Source: Paenibacillus cellulosilyticus
Lineage (GTDB): Bacteria > Bacillota > Bacilli > Paenibacillales > Paenibacillaceae
DNA: 64,000 nucleotides
Assembly: GCF_003182255.1 (NCBI RefSeq)
Contig: NZ_QGTQ01000001.1
Location: 62,001 to 126,000, forward strand
Direction: 5' to 3'
The position numbers and the translations under genes were made by a program. A model generated the notes under the pieces. The model saw only the letters and a list, made by a program, of their open reading frames with translations, had not been told where the DNA came from and searched no databases. Of this stretch, positions 1 to 9,762 are shown in pieces; within the stretch, counting starts at the first letter, position 1; each line of letters opens with the position of its first letter.

Positions 1-2287
1 TCTCTTGGAACATCTCGAAGCCTTCGAATTGGTACTCACGAAGCGGATCTGTACCGCCGTATGCACGAAGGTGGATACCTTGACGAAGCTGATCCATTGC
101 GTCGATATGGTCCATCCACTTCGAGTCTACTGCACGAAGCACGACAACCTTCTCGAACTCACGCATCGTCTCTGCACCGATTTGCTCTTCACGCTCATCG
201 TACAGCTTCTCAACTTTGCTGTAGAGCAGGTCGATGATTTCTTCTTTCTCCTTGCCCCATAGCTCTTCCTTCGTTAACGTACCCTCTTGGAGCAGGTTGC
301 CATGCGCATAGTCAACGATTGCCTGCAGATCCCATTCCTCTGGAATGTCGCCTTCACAATGTGCAGTAACAATTCGCTCAATTACTGGCTTGATCATTTC
401 AACGACGATGAGGCGAATGTTCTCCGACTCCAGCACTTCACGGCGCTGCTTGTAGATGATTTCACGTTGCTGGTTCATCACGTCGTCGTACTGCAGGACT
501 ACTTTACGCATATCGAAGTTGTTGCCTTCCACGCGCTTCTGAGCAGATTCAACTGCACGAGAAATCATGCGGCTTTCGATTGGCTGATCTTCATCGAAAC
601 CAAGGCGCTCCATCATGCCCATGATGTTCTCTGCACCGAAACGGCGCATCAGTTCATCTTCAAGAGACAGATAGAACTGCGAGGAACCTGGGTCACCTTG
701 ACGGCCAGCACGACCGCGCAGCTGGTTATCGATCCGGCGGCTCTCATGGCGCTCCGTACCGATAATATGAAGACCACCTAAAGCATCAACGCCCTCGCCA
801 AGCAAAATATCGGTACCACGACCGGCCATGTTCGTTGCGATCGTAACCGAGCCTGCTTGACCAGCATGCGAGATGATCTCTGCTTCTTCCGCATGGTACT
901 TCGCGTTAAGCACTTTGTGCTGAACGCCGCGCTTCTTCAGCATCTCCGATACGCGCTCAGAGTTCTCGATCGAAACGGTACCGACGAGGACCGGCTGGTT
1001 GTTCGCGTGGCGTTTGACGATTTCCTCGACAACCGCCTTGAACTTGCCGTTCTCCGATTTGTACACGACATCCGGCGTATCCTTACGGATATTCGTCCGG
1101 TTCGTCGGAATTTGAACGACCTCGAGGCCGTAAATTTTCTTGAACTCTTCTTCCTCTGTCTTCGCCGTACCGGTCATGCCGGCCAGCTTGCGGTACATAC
1201 GGAAGTAGTTCTGGAACGTAATCGTCGCGAGCGTCATGCTCTCGTTCTGAACTTTGATCTGCTCTTTCGCTTCAATCGCTTGGTGCAGACCATCGCTATA
1301 ACGACGACCAGCCATCAGACGGCCCGTGAATTCGTCGACGATAACAACTTCTTCATCCTGAACGACGTAGTCAACGTCGCGCTTCATAATATTATGCGCT
1401 TTGAGCGCTTGTTGGATATGATGGTTAAGCAGAACGTTCGCATGGTCGAACAGGTTCTCGATAGCGAATGCTTTCTCCGTCTTCTCAACGCCTGCTTCTG
1501 TCAGCGTAACGTTACGCAGCTTGATATCGATCGTGAAGTCCTCTTCCGGCTTCAGACGCGAAACGAAACGATCCGCTGCAAAATACATTTCCGTCGATTT
1601 CGCAGCTTGACCGGAAATAATAAGCGGTGTTCTTGCTTCGTCGACGAGGATGGAGTCCACTTCGTCAATGATGGCGAAGTAAAGCGGACGTTGAACCATT
1701 TGTTCCTTATAAAGAACCATATTATCGCGCAAATAGTCAAAGCCAAACTCATTATTCGTACCGTACGTAATATCACAAGCGTATGCTTCTTGCTTCTGTG
1801 AATGCGACAGACCATGCAGGTTACAGCCAACCGTCAAGCCAAGGAACTCGTAAACTTGACCCATGAGCCCGCTGTCACGCTGAGCCAAGTAATCGTTGAC
1901 CGTAATAACGTGAACGCCTCTGCCGAGCAGCGCATTCAAATAAACCGGAAGTGTACCGACGAGTGTTTTACCTTCACCGGTTTTCATCTCCGAGATTTTA
2001 CCTTCGTGCAGAACCATGCCACCGATCAGCTGTACGTCAAAATGACGCATGCCAAGCGTACGCTTCGCCGCTTCGCGAACGGTAGCGAATGCTTCAGGCA
2101 GCAGGTCATCTAGATCTTCGCCCTTCTCTAGACGCGCTTTGAACTCTACTGTCTTCTCACGCAGTCCTTCGTCCGACAGTTCTGTAAACTGTGGCTCTAT
2201 TGAGTTAATCTGCTCGACGGTGCGCATCAAACGCTTAATCTCGCGCTCGTTCGCATCGCCAAATATTTTTTTCACCAATCCGAGCAT
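1..2287 (-). CDS. secA: Protein translocase ATPase SecA (3' end outside window)
   Basis: SecA is the ATPase motor that drives unfolded preproteins through SecYEG at the membrane. The reading frame opens at ATG (2285-2287) and stays open to the window edge, giving 762 residues of a family usually about 835-840 long, so only the C-terminal tail is missing. Visible hallmarks are the Walker A stretch MKTGEGKT at residues 101-108, the DEVD box at 208-211 followed by [15 protein letters not shown], and FGFDYLRDN before it. A GGAAGGGCGG ribosome site precedes the ATG, and a sigma-A type promoter lies about 130 bases upstream. In B. subtilis secA directly follows the raiA homologue; here the glycan operon separates them. 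Confidence 0.97.
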   Translation of the reverse strand, partial: MLGLVKKIFGDANEREIKRLMRTVEQINSIEPQFTELSDEGLREKTVEFKARLEKGEDLDDLLPEAFATVREAAKRTLGMRHFDVQLIGGMVLHEGKISEMKTGEGKTLVGTLPVYLNALLGRGVHVITVNDYLAQRDSGLMGQVYEFLGLTVGCNLHGLSHSQKQEAYACDITYGTNNEFGFDYLRDNMVLYKEQMVQRPLYFAIIDEVDSILVDEARTPLIISGQAAKSTEMYFAADRFVSRLKPEEDFTIDIKLRNVTLTEAGVEKTEKAFAIENLFDHANVLLNHHIQQALKAHNIMKRDVDYVVQDEEVVIVDEFTGRLMAGRRYSDGLHQAIEAKEQIKVQNESMTLATITFQNYFRMYRKLAGMTGTAKTEEEEFKKIYGLEVVQIPTNRTNIRKDTPDVVYKSENGKFKAVVEEIVKRHANNQPVLVGTVSIENSERVSEMLKKRGVQHKVLNAKYHAEEAEIISHAGQAGSVTIATNMAGRGTDILLGEGVDALGGLHIIGTERHESRRIDNQLRGRAGRQGDPGSSQFYLSLEDELMRRFGAENIMGMMERLGFDEDQPIESRMISRAVESAQKRVEGNNFDMRKVVLQYDDVMNQQREIIYKQRREVLESENIRLIVVEMIKPVIERIVTAHCEGDIPEEWDLQAIVDYAHGNLLQEGTLTKEELWGKEKEEIIDLLYSKVEKLYDEREEQIGAETMREFEKVVVLRAVDSKWMDHIDAMDQLRQGIHLRAYGGTDPLREYQFEGFEMFQE

Positions 2288-2419
2288 CGGCAACCGCCCT
2301 TCCTTTCATCGTAACCCGTTTCTTCAATACAAGTCGAACTCAACTCATGCCAATCGTCTGGTCTTAAGCTGCCGCTGAAAGAACAGATGACGACCGTTGC
2401 GCTTTCTCTTAATGCATAA

Positions 2420-2448
2420 ATTGTAACAGTTTGTGAACCTTGTCGCAA
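2420..2448 (-). promoter_or_regulatory. Sigma-A type promoter of secA
   Basis: Read on the minus strand, -35 TTGCGA (2443-2448) and -10 TACAAT (2420-2425) are separated by exactly 17 bases. Both boxes match consensus in five or four of six positions. The site lies about 130 bases before the secA start and separates secA transcription from the glycan operon. Confidence 0.7.
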
Positions 2449-2540
2449 TGAGCCGAAGAGCGTTACCAATATTGCCATAAGAAATAATTCATCCTATATA
2501 GATGGAAACGCCCTCTTTCGAGGTTCAATGGCATAAAAAA

Positions 2541-2605
2541 TGCACCCCCTAGAATTTTATTGGATAACCTATGGGTGTAATCCAATGTCTATTCTAAGGG
2601 GTGCA
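2541..2605 (-). repeat. Inverted repeat: terminator or MITE-like element
   Basis: Arms 2541-2555 and 2591-2605 (TGCACCCCCTAGAAT against ATTCTAAGGGGTGCA) match at 14 of 15 positions. An inner pair, ATTGGAT (2559-2565) and ATCCAAT (2580-2586), lengthens the stem. On the minus strand the stem is followed by a run of six T, so it could terminate the glycan operon. The outer arms, with AAGGGGTGCACTTCA, also resemble terminal repeats of IS3-family (IS150 group) elements as I remember them, so a MITE origin is possible. Confidence 0.6.
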
Positions 2606-2663
2606 CTTCACGTGTATAGAACTTCATCTTCACTAATCTAATAACAATCGCTTGATATGACGC

Positions 2664-3758
2664 TTAAACCGCATACAATACTGTGTCAGTCCAGTTATTA
2701 CTGTAATGTCTTAGATAAAACTTATAATTCGGCACCAGACTTTGAAGATATAATTGAATTTCCAATATATCTTCCAATTTATGATACACACAAACTGCCA
2801 ATCTAGGATGATGCTTGATGATCGTTTCACGCGCACCGCGCAATGCTTCCAATTCTGCACCCTCAATATCCATTTTGATAAACGTAGCACGAGCGCCCTG
2901 CAGCACACTGTCTATGCTCCTTACATGGATCGAGGTTGCTCCTCCGGAATCAATTAAAGAACCTACATCTCCTCTAGCGTCAAACTGCAATCTATCATCA
3001 CAGCTCCACGCGCCTGCATTCAGAAGTTCAATATTATGAATCTGTTCTTGATTGATGATAGACTGACAGTTTCGGAAGCTTGTCGGATCAGGCTCGAATG
3101 CATAGATTTTGTCGTAGTTCCCGCCACACCACTCTCTAAAAAGCAATGATGTCTCACAATCGTAGCAACCTGCATCAATAAATACTTCATTTGGTTGAGG
3201 AGTCATGATAGGCGCTTCGAAATACTGATTCTTAGTATCCCATTGAAATTGTGGACCTCGATTAAATTGTGGGCGTAAATCTTCAAATATAATTTGATCC
3301 ACAGGGAATCCGGACATCTCTAGCTCTTTATAGACCTCTTCATAAATAAGCGGAGAACTGATCACAACGTAATCATTCTTATGATTAGCCATCAATTCTT
3401 CAGGTGAAATAACCGGCAAATTACAAAATATGGTCCCGTGCTTGTTGCTGTCTTTATCACAAACAGCATGCCAATCTACCTTACCAAAGAACAGATCGAG
3501 TAGATATCTGCAGTACCAACCTGCACCATAAATGATTAATCGTGCGTTATCCAGCTCGTTAATTCTCCGTAATCGCTCTCCAAATAACTTCGATATTGAG
3601 TCTTTCCCTGTAAAACTAGGACTCAATTCAACCATATCAACTAAATACTTATGACTCTTCGTTAAATTATATTGCATTCGAGCAACAAAAAGAGCTCTGG
3701 AAAGAGGATCCGCCAAATTAGCATAAATCTCCTGAGACAACTTAAAAAAACGATTCAT
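2664..3758 (-). CDS. FkbM-family methyltransferase with N-terminal Rossmann domain
   Basis: A probable SAM-dependent O-methyltransferase acting on a sugar hydroxyl, last gene of the glycan operon. The N-terminal half (about residues 70-165) looks like a nucleotide-binding Rossmann domain with LIIYGAGWYCRYLL. The C-terminal half carries FkbM signatures: VFIDAGCYDCETS for SAM binding, IYAFEPDPTSF, and FIKMDIEGAE. The frame is open from 3776, overlapping the upstream stop by four bases, but AGGAG sits eight bases before a second ATG at 3758, which I prefer (364 aa). The same Rossmann-type domain occurs at the N-terminus of the 711-aa HAD protein upstream. The substrate is unknown. Confidence 0.85.
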   Translation of the reverse strand: MNRFFKLSQEIYANLADPLSRALFVARMQYNLTKSHKYLVDMVELSPSFTGKDSISKLFGERLRRINELDNARLIIYGAGWYCRYLLDLFFGKVDWHAVCDKDSNKHGTIFCNLPVISPEELMANHKNDYVVISSPLIYEEVYKELEMSGFPVDQIIFEDLRPQFNRGPQFQWDTKNQYFEAPIMTPQPNEVFIDAGCYDCETSLLFREWCGGNYDKIYAFEPDPTSFRNCQSIINQEQIHNIELLNAGAWSCDDRLQFDARGDVGSLIDSGGATSIHVRSIDSVLQGARATFIKMDIEGAELEALRGARETIIKHHPRLAVCVYHKLEDILEIQLYLQSLVPNYKFYLRHYSNNWTDTVLYAV

Positions 3759-3772
3759 TTCATTTACTCCTG

Positions 3773-6700
3773 TCATAAAAAGATCCTCTCTGCTTCATGT
3801 CGGCCAACTACGTTACGCAAAAAGTCGGACAATTGCTCTATGCTTCGACCGAAATGCAACTCTTTTTTTACTCTATCGTCGTAGAGATAGTACTTAATTA
3901 GCTGGGCAACATGTTTTCCAAATTGCGCCTCTTGCTCTGACGTGAACCCATTTTTCAAAGCTATATTAATCGTCTCTTCAATATTTTCCAGCGTAAATGC
4001 CTCATAACTACAGCCCTTTCCTCTAAGCTGTGTATACCCCAACATTAAGGTAGGACGACGGCGTATCGAGGAAACATAGCCTGTTTGAGATAATATCGTA
4101 ATCGTTAAATCGGATAAATCAACCATATCATTAATATCAATATCCGATACGACAATTGTATTCTCAGGAATCGCTCCCGCTACATCCTTATTTAAGATAA
4201 GCATCAGGGGATGTGGCTTATAGATGAAGTTCCAGCCGTTCTTTTCTGCCAATTTAGCTAAATAAACTGCCGCCTCGTTACTCGATTTAAAAATCGGAGA
4301 ATGACTTTCTTTCGTTTCATGTGTATAAGGATATAACCCCGATTCAAAGTCGTTTTGACCTGCATAGAAAATAATTGGTTTACTCGAATCGATTTTTCCC
4401 AACAATTCATTCTTCATGTTGTTAATAGGCTGAATATTTCGATTAAGCTTCGATTTACGAAGTAGTTGAAGAACTCGTTCTGCTTCGTTAAGATCTTTGT
4501 CGTTAACATCGAGATTTTTGAAATTCTCCCAGTGCTTCGCGGGATAACTTTCTCCCATTTGACCGAGATTCTCGACAACAAAGGTTCCTGGTAGTGCTCC
4601 AAACTCCATAAAGAGAGGCGTGATTCCATTCTTCATAGACAAGTTAGTAAAAACATGATGTAAGGCATGGAATTTGTTCCAGAGAATAATTGCCTTAGGT
4701 TTATAACTATCTATCAATTCTTGAAAATACTTAGAAGCCCAATACAAGAGAACCTCTGCATAACCATCACCCATTTCCGGATGACGTGTTTTAAGATTAT
4801 CTATTGCTTCAGCTAGATACTCATTCTTTTCAATCGCGCTAACTACTTCTTTCGTCATTACTAACCGTTGCCCTTTAACATAACGGTTTTTCCCAAATAA
4901 TGTAGGTGTAATAATAAAATCAAACAGAATTTTAGCTGCAGTTCTTGCTCGACCCACGTACGTCGCTTCCGAAAGAAGCACAAAGTTAACATCTGGCATA
5001 TCAATAGACAATTTATTCAAATAATCACATATGCCTTTGTCGTAGCTAACCATATCGCCCACAATTAAAATATTATCTTTACTATTATCAATAACACCAT
5101 TACTTATATTGGATATAGCTGAGTTAATATCCTTAATAAAACTATCAGTAAAAAGCTCGTCCTTATTCTTAAATTTTGAATTGAACCAGGTTCCATAAAC
5201 ATCTTGTATGTCAGCTGAAATAATAGCACTATCAGCGAAGTTAATATCCTTCAATAACATAGCATCACTTTTGGATGGTTTCTTAAGAAAATCAACGAGT
5301 AAATAATAGAAAGGTAGTCCATCCAAGTTTAAACTTCGCAGATCATCCTTAAATAATGCAATAAATTCTTTTGATAATTCAATAACGCTCTCTTGTATTG
5401 AAGTTATCTTAGTACTAATGACACTCGTATCTTGACGATAGTACTGCGGTCCGGATGAATCATAAGCCGCGTGTATTACTGAACTTTCTTGAACACTAAT
5501 AATATCTTCAAGTAACGGGGACAAAATCTGCGTCTCATGCCGTATAGCATAGTCATACTCAATAAATGTTTTTAATTTGTAATTTATTTTCGAGTAACTA
5601 TTGATCATTGGCAGCGAAAGGATGTGATACCCGATATTATCAATCTCAAAACGATCTTTGATAAGCCTACTTACACTTCCACGATAGCCGACATCAAAAA
5701 TACCTAAACGCTTCTCTCCATCTAGTACATGCAAACAATATGAATCAATGTCCCTCATTCTTTTTTTCGCATTTTCAATAAAGAAAGGTTCAATTTCTTT
5801 GATTACTTTTATATATTCATCCACATTCCCTATTGCGGTTATGCTGTTGGGGAATCCATGTTTCTTAAAGGTTCCTAATACCAAACTGCGCTCTTCTGGA
5901 TCTGTGATCAGCAATCTAGTCTTAATAAATGAATCAACAGTCATTTTGGGACTCGGCGGTAAATCAATTAGTGCTTTATAAAACCCATTAGATTCATGAG
6001 CGTAGTAATTATACCTCATTGCTCTAGATAGGTAGATTATCGATGTCTGGGGGGCGTTAGGGTAAACCTCTTTGAGAAGTGTATAAATCTGTAATGGAAG
6101 ATATCCATCCCGGTATACAAAGTTGATAGTATCAAGTTTTTCTACAAGCGCATCTTCCAGCATCCACTTCGTATAGCTCAATAAAAAAGGACCAAATAAT
6201 ATAGTGCCAAAATTGGAAATGTCATTCCCGACTATGGAATTAGTATTAAACGGATGGTATGGATCATCAAAAAGGGAGTTTGCAATGAACCCTACCATAA
6301 AAGAATTATCTGAAGCATGTAAATAACGAGATAAAGAATTAAGTATCCGTTTACTCTTAAAAATGCTAATTGGACTTGGCGTATGATATGCATTTATATT
6401 ATTTTTTTTTGCTTGATCAATATCTGCTTCCTTATTATCTCCTATATGTACGATCTCTTTAGGCGAAATATTTCGGGCTTCAAAGTCAGCTGCCATTTTC
6501 TTAAACAGTCTTCCTGAACCCTTCGAGAGTTTTTCGTCAGATGATAAATAAAGCTTCGAAAACCCTGTATATCCATTTTTGTTTAGTACTTTAATTAAAA
6601 ACTCCTTAGGAAGATACATATCGGAAGTAATGATTACTTCTTTACCAGCTTGAATCGCAGCATGAAATATCTCTCGAATAGTCTTTCTTGCGTACAAATA

Positions 6701-7024
6701 ATCATATTCGACCTGTAACTCCGTCTGTTTTAACAATTCTATTTCGTCCGCACTAAATTTATATAAATTAGAAAACTCTCGATAAATATCATCGTAGGTA
6801 ATATCATCTTCATAATTGGGCCTATTCAATCTTGCGACTCTCTCTGCCATCATTCGCATTTCTTTGAACTTTATATCCAAATTTGTCCTGAAGGAAACTA
6901 TTTTAAATAAATTAACCGGCGATACAACTGGCCTAACGAGCAGCGTATCAAAAATATCAAAACTTACCACTTTGATGTCTGGAGAAGTAACAACCTTCAA
7001 AATCTGCATCGTTTTTTTGTTCAT
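3773..7024 (-). CDS. HAD-like / capsule-type glycosyltransferase fusion protein, 1083 aa
   Basis: A very large three-part protein. Residues about 15-225 are a HAD-like module with VVSFDIFDTLLVRP at the nucleophile position and HIGDNKEADIDQAKK near its end. Residues about 290-350 carry FVYRDGYLPLQ and IIYLSRAMRYN, also found in the 711-aa protein of this operon. From about residue 640 comes a GT-B-like region with FMEFGALPGTFVVENLG, FYAGQND and WNFIYKPHPLM, which recalls capsule polysaccharide/Kdo-transferase type proteins. It probably both modifies and transfers a sugar in surface glycan assembly. AGGAGG stands before the ATG. Its DNA looks more AT-rich than secA. The donor and acceptor cannot be told from sequence. 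Confidence 0.65.
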   Translation of the reverse strand: MNKKTMQILKVVTSPDIKVVSFDIFDTLLVRPVVSPVNLFKIVSFRTNLDIKFKEMRMMAERVARLNRPNYEDDITYDDIYREFSNLYKFSADEIELLKQTELQVEYDYLYARKTIREIFHAAIQAGKEVIITSDMYLPKEFLIKVLNKNGYTGFSKLYLSSDEKLSKGSGRLFKKMAADFEARNISPKEIVHIGDNKEADIDQAKKNNINAYHTPSPISIFKSKRILNSLSRYLHASDNSFMVGFIANSLFDDPYHPFNTNSIVGNDISNFGTILFGPFLLSYTKWMLEDALVEKLDTINFVYRDGYLPLQIYTLLKEVYPNAPQTSIIYLSRAMRYNYYAHESNGFYKALIDLPPSPKMTVDSFIKTRLLITDPEERSLVLGTFKKHGFPNSITAIGNVDEYIKVIKEIEPFFIENAKKRMRDIDSYCLHVLDGEKRLGIFDVGYRGSVSRLIKDRFEIDNIGYHILSLPMINSYSKINYKLKTFIEYDYAIRHETQILSPLLEDIISVQESSVIHAAYDSSGPQYYRQDTSVISTKITSIQESVIELSKEFIALFKDDLRSLNLDGLPFYYLLVDFLKKPSKSDAMLLKDINFADSAIISADIQDVYGTWFNSKFKNKDELFTDSFIKDINSAISNISNGVIDNSKDNILIVGDMVSYDKGICDYLNKLSIDMPDVNFVLLSEATYVGRARTAAKILFDFIITPTLFGKNRYVKGQRLVMTKEVVSAIEKNEYLAEAIDNLKTRHPEMGDGYAEVLLYWASKYFQELIDSYKPKAIILWNKFHALHHVFTNLSMKNGITPLFMEFGALPGTFVVENLGQMGESYPAKHWENFKNLDVNDKDLNEAERVLQLLRKSKLNRNIQPINNMKNELLGKIDSSKPIIFYAGQNDFESGLYPYTHETKESHSPIFKSSNEAAVYLAKLAEKNGWNFIYKPHPLMLILNKDVAGAIPENTIVVSDIDINDMVDLSDLTITILSQTGYVSSIRRRPTLMLGYTQLRGKGCSYEAFTLENIEETINIALKNGFTSEQEAQFGKHVAQLIKYYLYDDRVKKELHFGRSIEQLSDFLRNVVGRHEAERIFL

Positions 7025-7026
7025 CG

Positions 7027-8046
7027 TTAATTTCCTCCCCTTCTCCCTGCGGCATAAATCTGCTCAATCATCTGCATCACGTACAACGCATCATCTATTG
7101 TTCCGTTTCTTAAGGGTTTAGCACCCGTTAATACATCATGGAATTCCTTGATCTCTATGTCCCAAGAAAAGTCTTCGGTGAAACACAACGTATGTTCTGA
7201 CGGCCTTCCAAGCTTGCCCGTCTTAGCGTTCAAATCTTTTCTGTAATATGTTAATCTCTCTTCTCCGTAACTTCTTGTCGAGGTAATTAATCCATCAAGT
7301 ACGACACAACCGTTCGTACACACAATATCCAAATTAAACCGATGATGCCACTGGGTAGCACTAGAATGCAACGATGCTATTTGACCTCGATCGGTTTCAA
7401 AGATAGCAAAAGCATTGTCTTCTACCTGAATACCGCTCCATGCAAGAGTGTCTACAACGCTCTTCACTGAAGAAAATTCACCTAGGAAATAATGCATAAG
7501 ATCAAGCATATGAATCCCTTGATCTAACAAAATCCCTCCGCCTGACAACTCGGCATCATTGCGCCATTCACTCTCGAAGTTTACGGTTCCCGCCTTACCG
7601 TATACACCTCTAGCGCATATAATATCCCCCAACAAACCAGAGTCAACTAACGCTTTAGCCTCAATAATCGAGTTATGATATCTATGATTAAAACCGAATT
7701 TCAGAATGCGGCCACTTGACTCCAATGCCGCTTTCATCGTCAGCGTATCCGCAACATTTCTACCAGGAGGCTTCTCCGAGAATACGTGGTACCCTCTCTT
7801 TAATGCGCTGCAAACGATTTCAGGAATAAATGCGTTATATGTGCAGACAATTACTGCATCGAGCTCAACGCTCTCTAGACACTCCTGCCAATCGTGGAAT
7901 TTACGTTCCGCAAATCCGTCAAGATTGCTGTCACGCGTATCACATATAGCTACAATTTCAAATCCACCATGACGCTTAAGCGCATCGTAACGAAGCCTCC
8001 CCATTCTCCCCATTCCGATAATAACTGTTTTCACTTTCCTGTCCAT
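7027..8046 (-). CDS. Gfo/Idh/MocA-family sugar oxidoreductase
   Basis: An NAD(P)-dependent oxidoreductase of the Gfo/Idh/MocA family, which in glycan clusters usually oxidises or reduces a (nucleotide-)sugar. The N-terminal nucleotide site is VIIGMGRMGRLRYDAL, the family EKP motif appears as FSEKPPGRN around residue 93, and GGGILLDQGIHMLDLMHYF is the usual substrate-site segment. The 339-residue length is normal. The start overlaps the previous stop as TAATG, with AAGGGAAG ahead of it inside that gene, which points to translational coupling. A dehydrogenation step on the operon's sugar is likely; the actual substrate is not known. Confidence 0.88.
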   Translation of the reverse strand: MDRKVKTVIIGMGRMGRLRYDALKRHGGFEIVAICDTRDSNLDGFAERKFHDWQECLESVELDAVIVCTYNAFIPEIVCSALKRGYHVFSEKPPGRNVADTLTMKAALESSGRILKFGFNHRYHNSIIEAKALVDSGLLGDIICARGVYGKAGTVNFESEWRNDAELSGGGILLDQGIHMLDLMHYFLGEFSSVKSVVDTLAWSGIQVEDNAFAIFETDRGQIASLHSSATQWHHRFNLDIVCTNGCVVLDGLITSTRSYGEERLTYYRKDLNAKTGKLGRPSEHTLCFTEDFSWDIEIKEFHDVLTGAKPLRNGTIDDALYVMQMIEQIYAAGRRGGN

Positions 8047-9023
8047 TACGTCACTTCCCTTTGCGCCACAACTTGTGCGAATGAACTCATCCCGCTCTTT
8101 TGAATAAACCTCTGGAATTCGGATAACGTATTCTGATCACCATGTTCCAATAAATACTTCACGAACAAATTGTCTTTGTGAATCCCTTCAAGATTACTTT
8201 GAACATACTGAAGATCCATTAAACCCGGAGTGGAAATTTCAAGAACCCGATACCCTGCATTCTTCAAAACGATCTCAATACCCGACTTTGACAGAAGAAG
8301 ATTATGCTCAAATGGATAGATGTTGTTAATGTTTTGTTGTAAAGTCAAGATATCGAACCCCGTGCTTACTCTAGTACTTAAGAATAGCAACCCTTCTTGC
8401 TTTAAGGATTGACCAACCTCGATCAGATCCCTTACAGGATCCACGGATTGTTGAATATTATTTAAATACAAAATAACGTCGGCTTGTCCAATCGGATTGT
8501 TAGGATTCGAATAATTCATTGCTATTGAATTTCTAAGCTCATATTGTTTACAAATGTTTGAGCCCTTAATTTTATCGATAAGCGCATAATATCTATTACC
8601 ATAGTCGATAACATCAAGATCGCGGTTTCTTTCCAAATATCGATAAGTTCTGAACTTGATCCAGTCCAACAATTCTTCCCAACTGGTATCTCGTCTAAGT
8701 GACGCATCAGATTGATAAGACTCGGATAGGCGATAATCGATTAAATCCTGATTCTGCTTATACGCAGTTACTACAGCCGCAGAAATGAAATTAAATATAC
8801 TCCAACAAGACTCACATCTATAGTAAGGGATTTCCCATACTTTACTGAACACAATACTCTTATCATGATTGCATATTGGGCATTCTTTAATTTCATCATG
8901 CTCATTAACCTGATGGTTGCGTACGAATTGCTCTGCTATGCCCTTCTCATTGTTCAGATGCAGCTCATTATGGATCGGGACGTTGTTATTGTTAAATTCG
9001 ATATAATCATAAGCCTTTAGCAT
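8046..9023 (-). CDS. Zinc-ribbon plus degenerate methyltransferase-like protein
   Basis: The product is 325 aa. Near residues 45-75 it has CPICNHD and YYRCESC, a likely four-cysteine zinc site. The rest resembles a class I SAM methyltransferase: DVILYLNNIQQSVDP, GLLFLSTRVSTG, and NLLLSKSGIEIVLKNAGYRVLEIS are typical of the Methyltransf_23 type. The glycine-rich SAM motif, however, is replaced by VIDYGNRYYALIDKI. It may therefore be a weak or inactive enzyme, or a scaffold. Its ATG lies inside the end of the phosphatase gene, with GGAGG upstream. No better-defined family comes to mind. Confidence 0.55.
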   Translation of the reverse strand: MLKAYDYIEFNNNNVPIHNELHLNNEKGIAEQFVRNHQVNEHDEIKECPICNHDKSIVFSKVWEIPYYRCESCWSIFNFISAAVVTAYKQNQDLIDYRLSESYQSDASLRRDTSWEELLDWIKFRTYRYLERNRDLDVIDYGNRYYALIDKIKGSNICKQYELRNSIAMNYSNPNNPIGQADVILYLNNIQQSVDPVRDLIEVGQSLKQEGLLFLSTRVSTGFDILTLQQNINNIYPFEHNLLLSKSGIEIVLKNAGYRVLEISTPGLMDLQYVQSNLEGIHKDNLFVKYLLEHGDQNTLSEFQRFIQKSGMSSFAQVVAQREVT

Positions 9024-9762
9024 AGTAATCCTCCATTAACGCCGCATTTGCAAAACATTGGCAAATACACTTGTTTTCCTGGAGCAATTCAAGCTTAACG
9101 GAACCACCCGCAGCTTTTGTAATGGCTACACCAGCAGCAACGTCCCAAATCATGATCCCATCCTCGAAATAAGCGTCAATAGCTCCATTCGCAACAAATG
9201 TACTCATCAACGCCGCGGCACCCAACATTCTAGTCTTCTTGAAATACTGGACTTTGCGAATATAGTGTTGCAAACCATCCGTGGAATAGTCTCCAAAAAC
9301 AGGGAATCCTGTCGCCATCACCGCATTTTCTGTTTTTGATACTTTGGATGGGCTGATTGTTTTACCGTTCAAAAATGCACCTTGTCCCACTACACCATAA
9401 TAGAGTTCTGATTTAGCGAATCTATTAATAACCCCTAATATGGGACCTTCCTCATTACTTAGGGCTATTGAGACGCAGGATAACTCACTCATCCCTTTGA
9501 AATAATTACTTGTCCCGTCGATCGGATCGACAATCCAAACGTACTTTTGTTTCTCTCCGATAAAACCACTCTCTTCCGATAAGATCGGAATCCCGGTCGT
9601 TTTTAAAATGTCAATGATGATTTTCTCACTTAACCGATCAGATGATAATTTGATATCTCTTGCATCGCGGCTATCCACTTCTATATTTTCTCTTAATAGA
9701 AGAAAATCTCCAGCTTTCCGAGCAGCCTCCAGCGCAACTTGAAGTTCGTCTTTATACATCAT
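9007..9762 (-). CDS. Inositol monophosphatase-family sugar phosphatase
   Basis: A metal-dependent phosphatase of the IMPase/FBPase superfamily. Metal ligands are visible as SEESG around residue 68, VDPIDGTSNY around 82-91, and WDVAAGVAIT around 205. The length of 251 aa is normal. It overlaps the dehydrogenase gene upstream and the methyltransferase-like gene downstream. Between a SIS isomerase and a CMP-sugar synthetase it plausibly removes phosphate from an intermediate of the activated sugar before nucleotide transfer. Inositol or CysQ-type substrates cannot be excluded. Confidence 0.85.
   Translation of the reverse strand: MMYKDELQVALEAARKAGDFLLLRENIEVDSRDARDIKLSSDRLSEKIIIDILKTTGIPILSEESGFIGEKQKYVWIVDPIDGTSNYFKGMSELSCVSIALSNEEGPILGVINRFAKSELYYGVVGQGAFLNGKTISPSKVSKTENAVMATGFPVFGDYSTDGLQHYIRKVQYFKKTRMLGAAALMSTFVANGAIDAYFEDGIMIWDVAAGVAITKAAGGSVKLELLQENKCICQCFANAALMEDYYAKGL

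Larger units (their letters stand above)
2288..2663. other. Gene-free spacer between glycan operon and secA
   Basis: This 376-base gap holds the secA promoter (2420-2448) and a long inverted repeat (2541-2605). A 68-codon frame at 2272-2478 overlaps the promoter and resembles no protein I know, so I read it as non-coding. Confidence 0.7.

Noticed and set aside
857-1801. A 314-codon open frame on the plus strand opposite secA
   Set aside because: Mirror of the conserved SecA frame with no domain resemblance.
2272-2478. A 68-codon minus-strand frame upstream of secA
   Set aside because: It contains the secA promoter and overlaps the secA start; no resemblance to known proteins.
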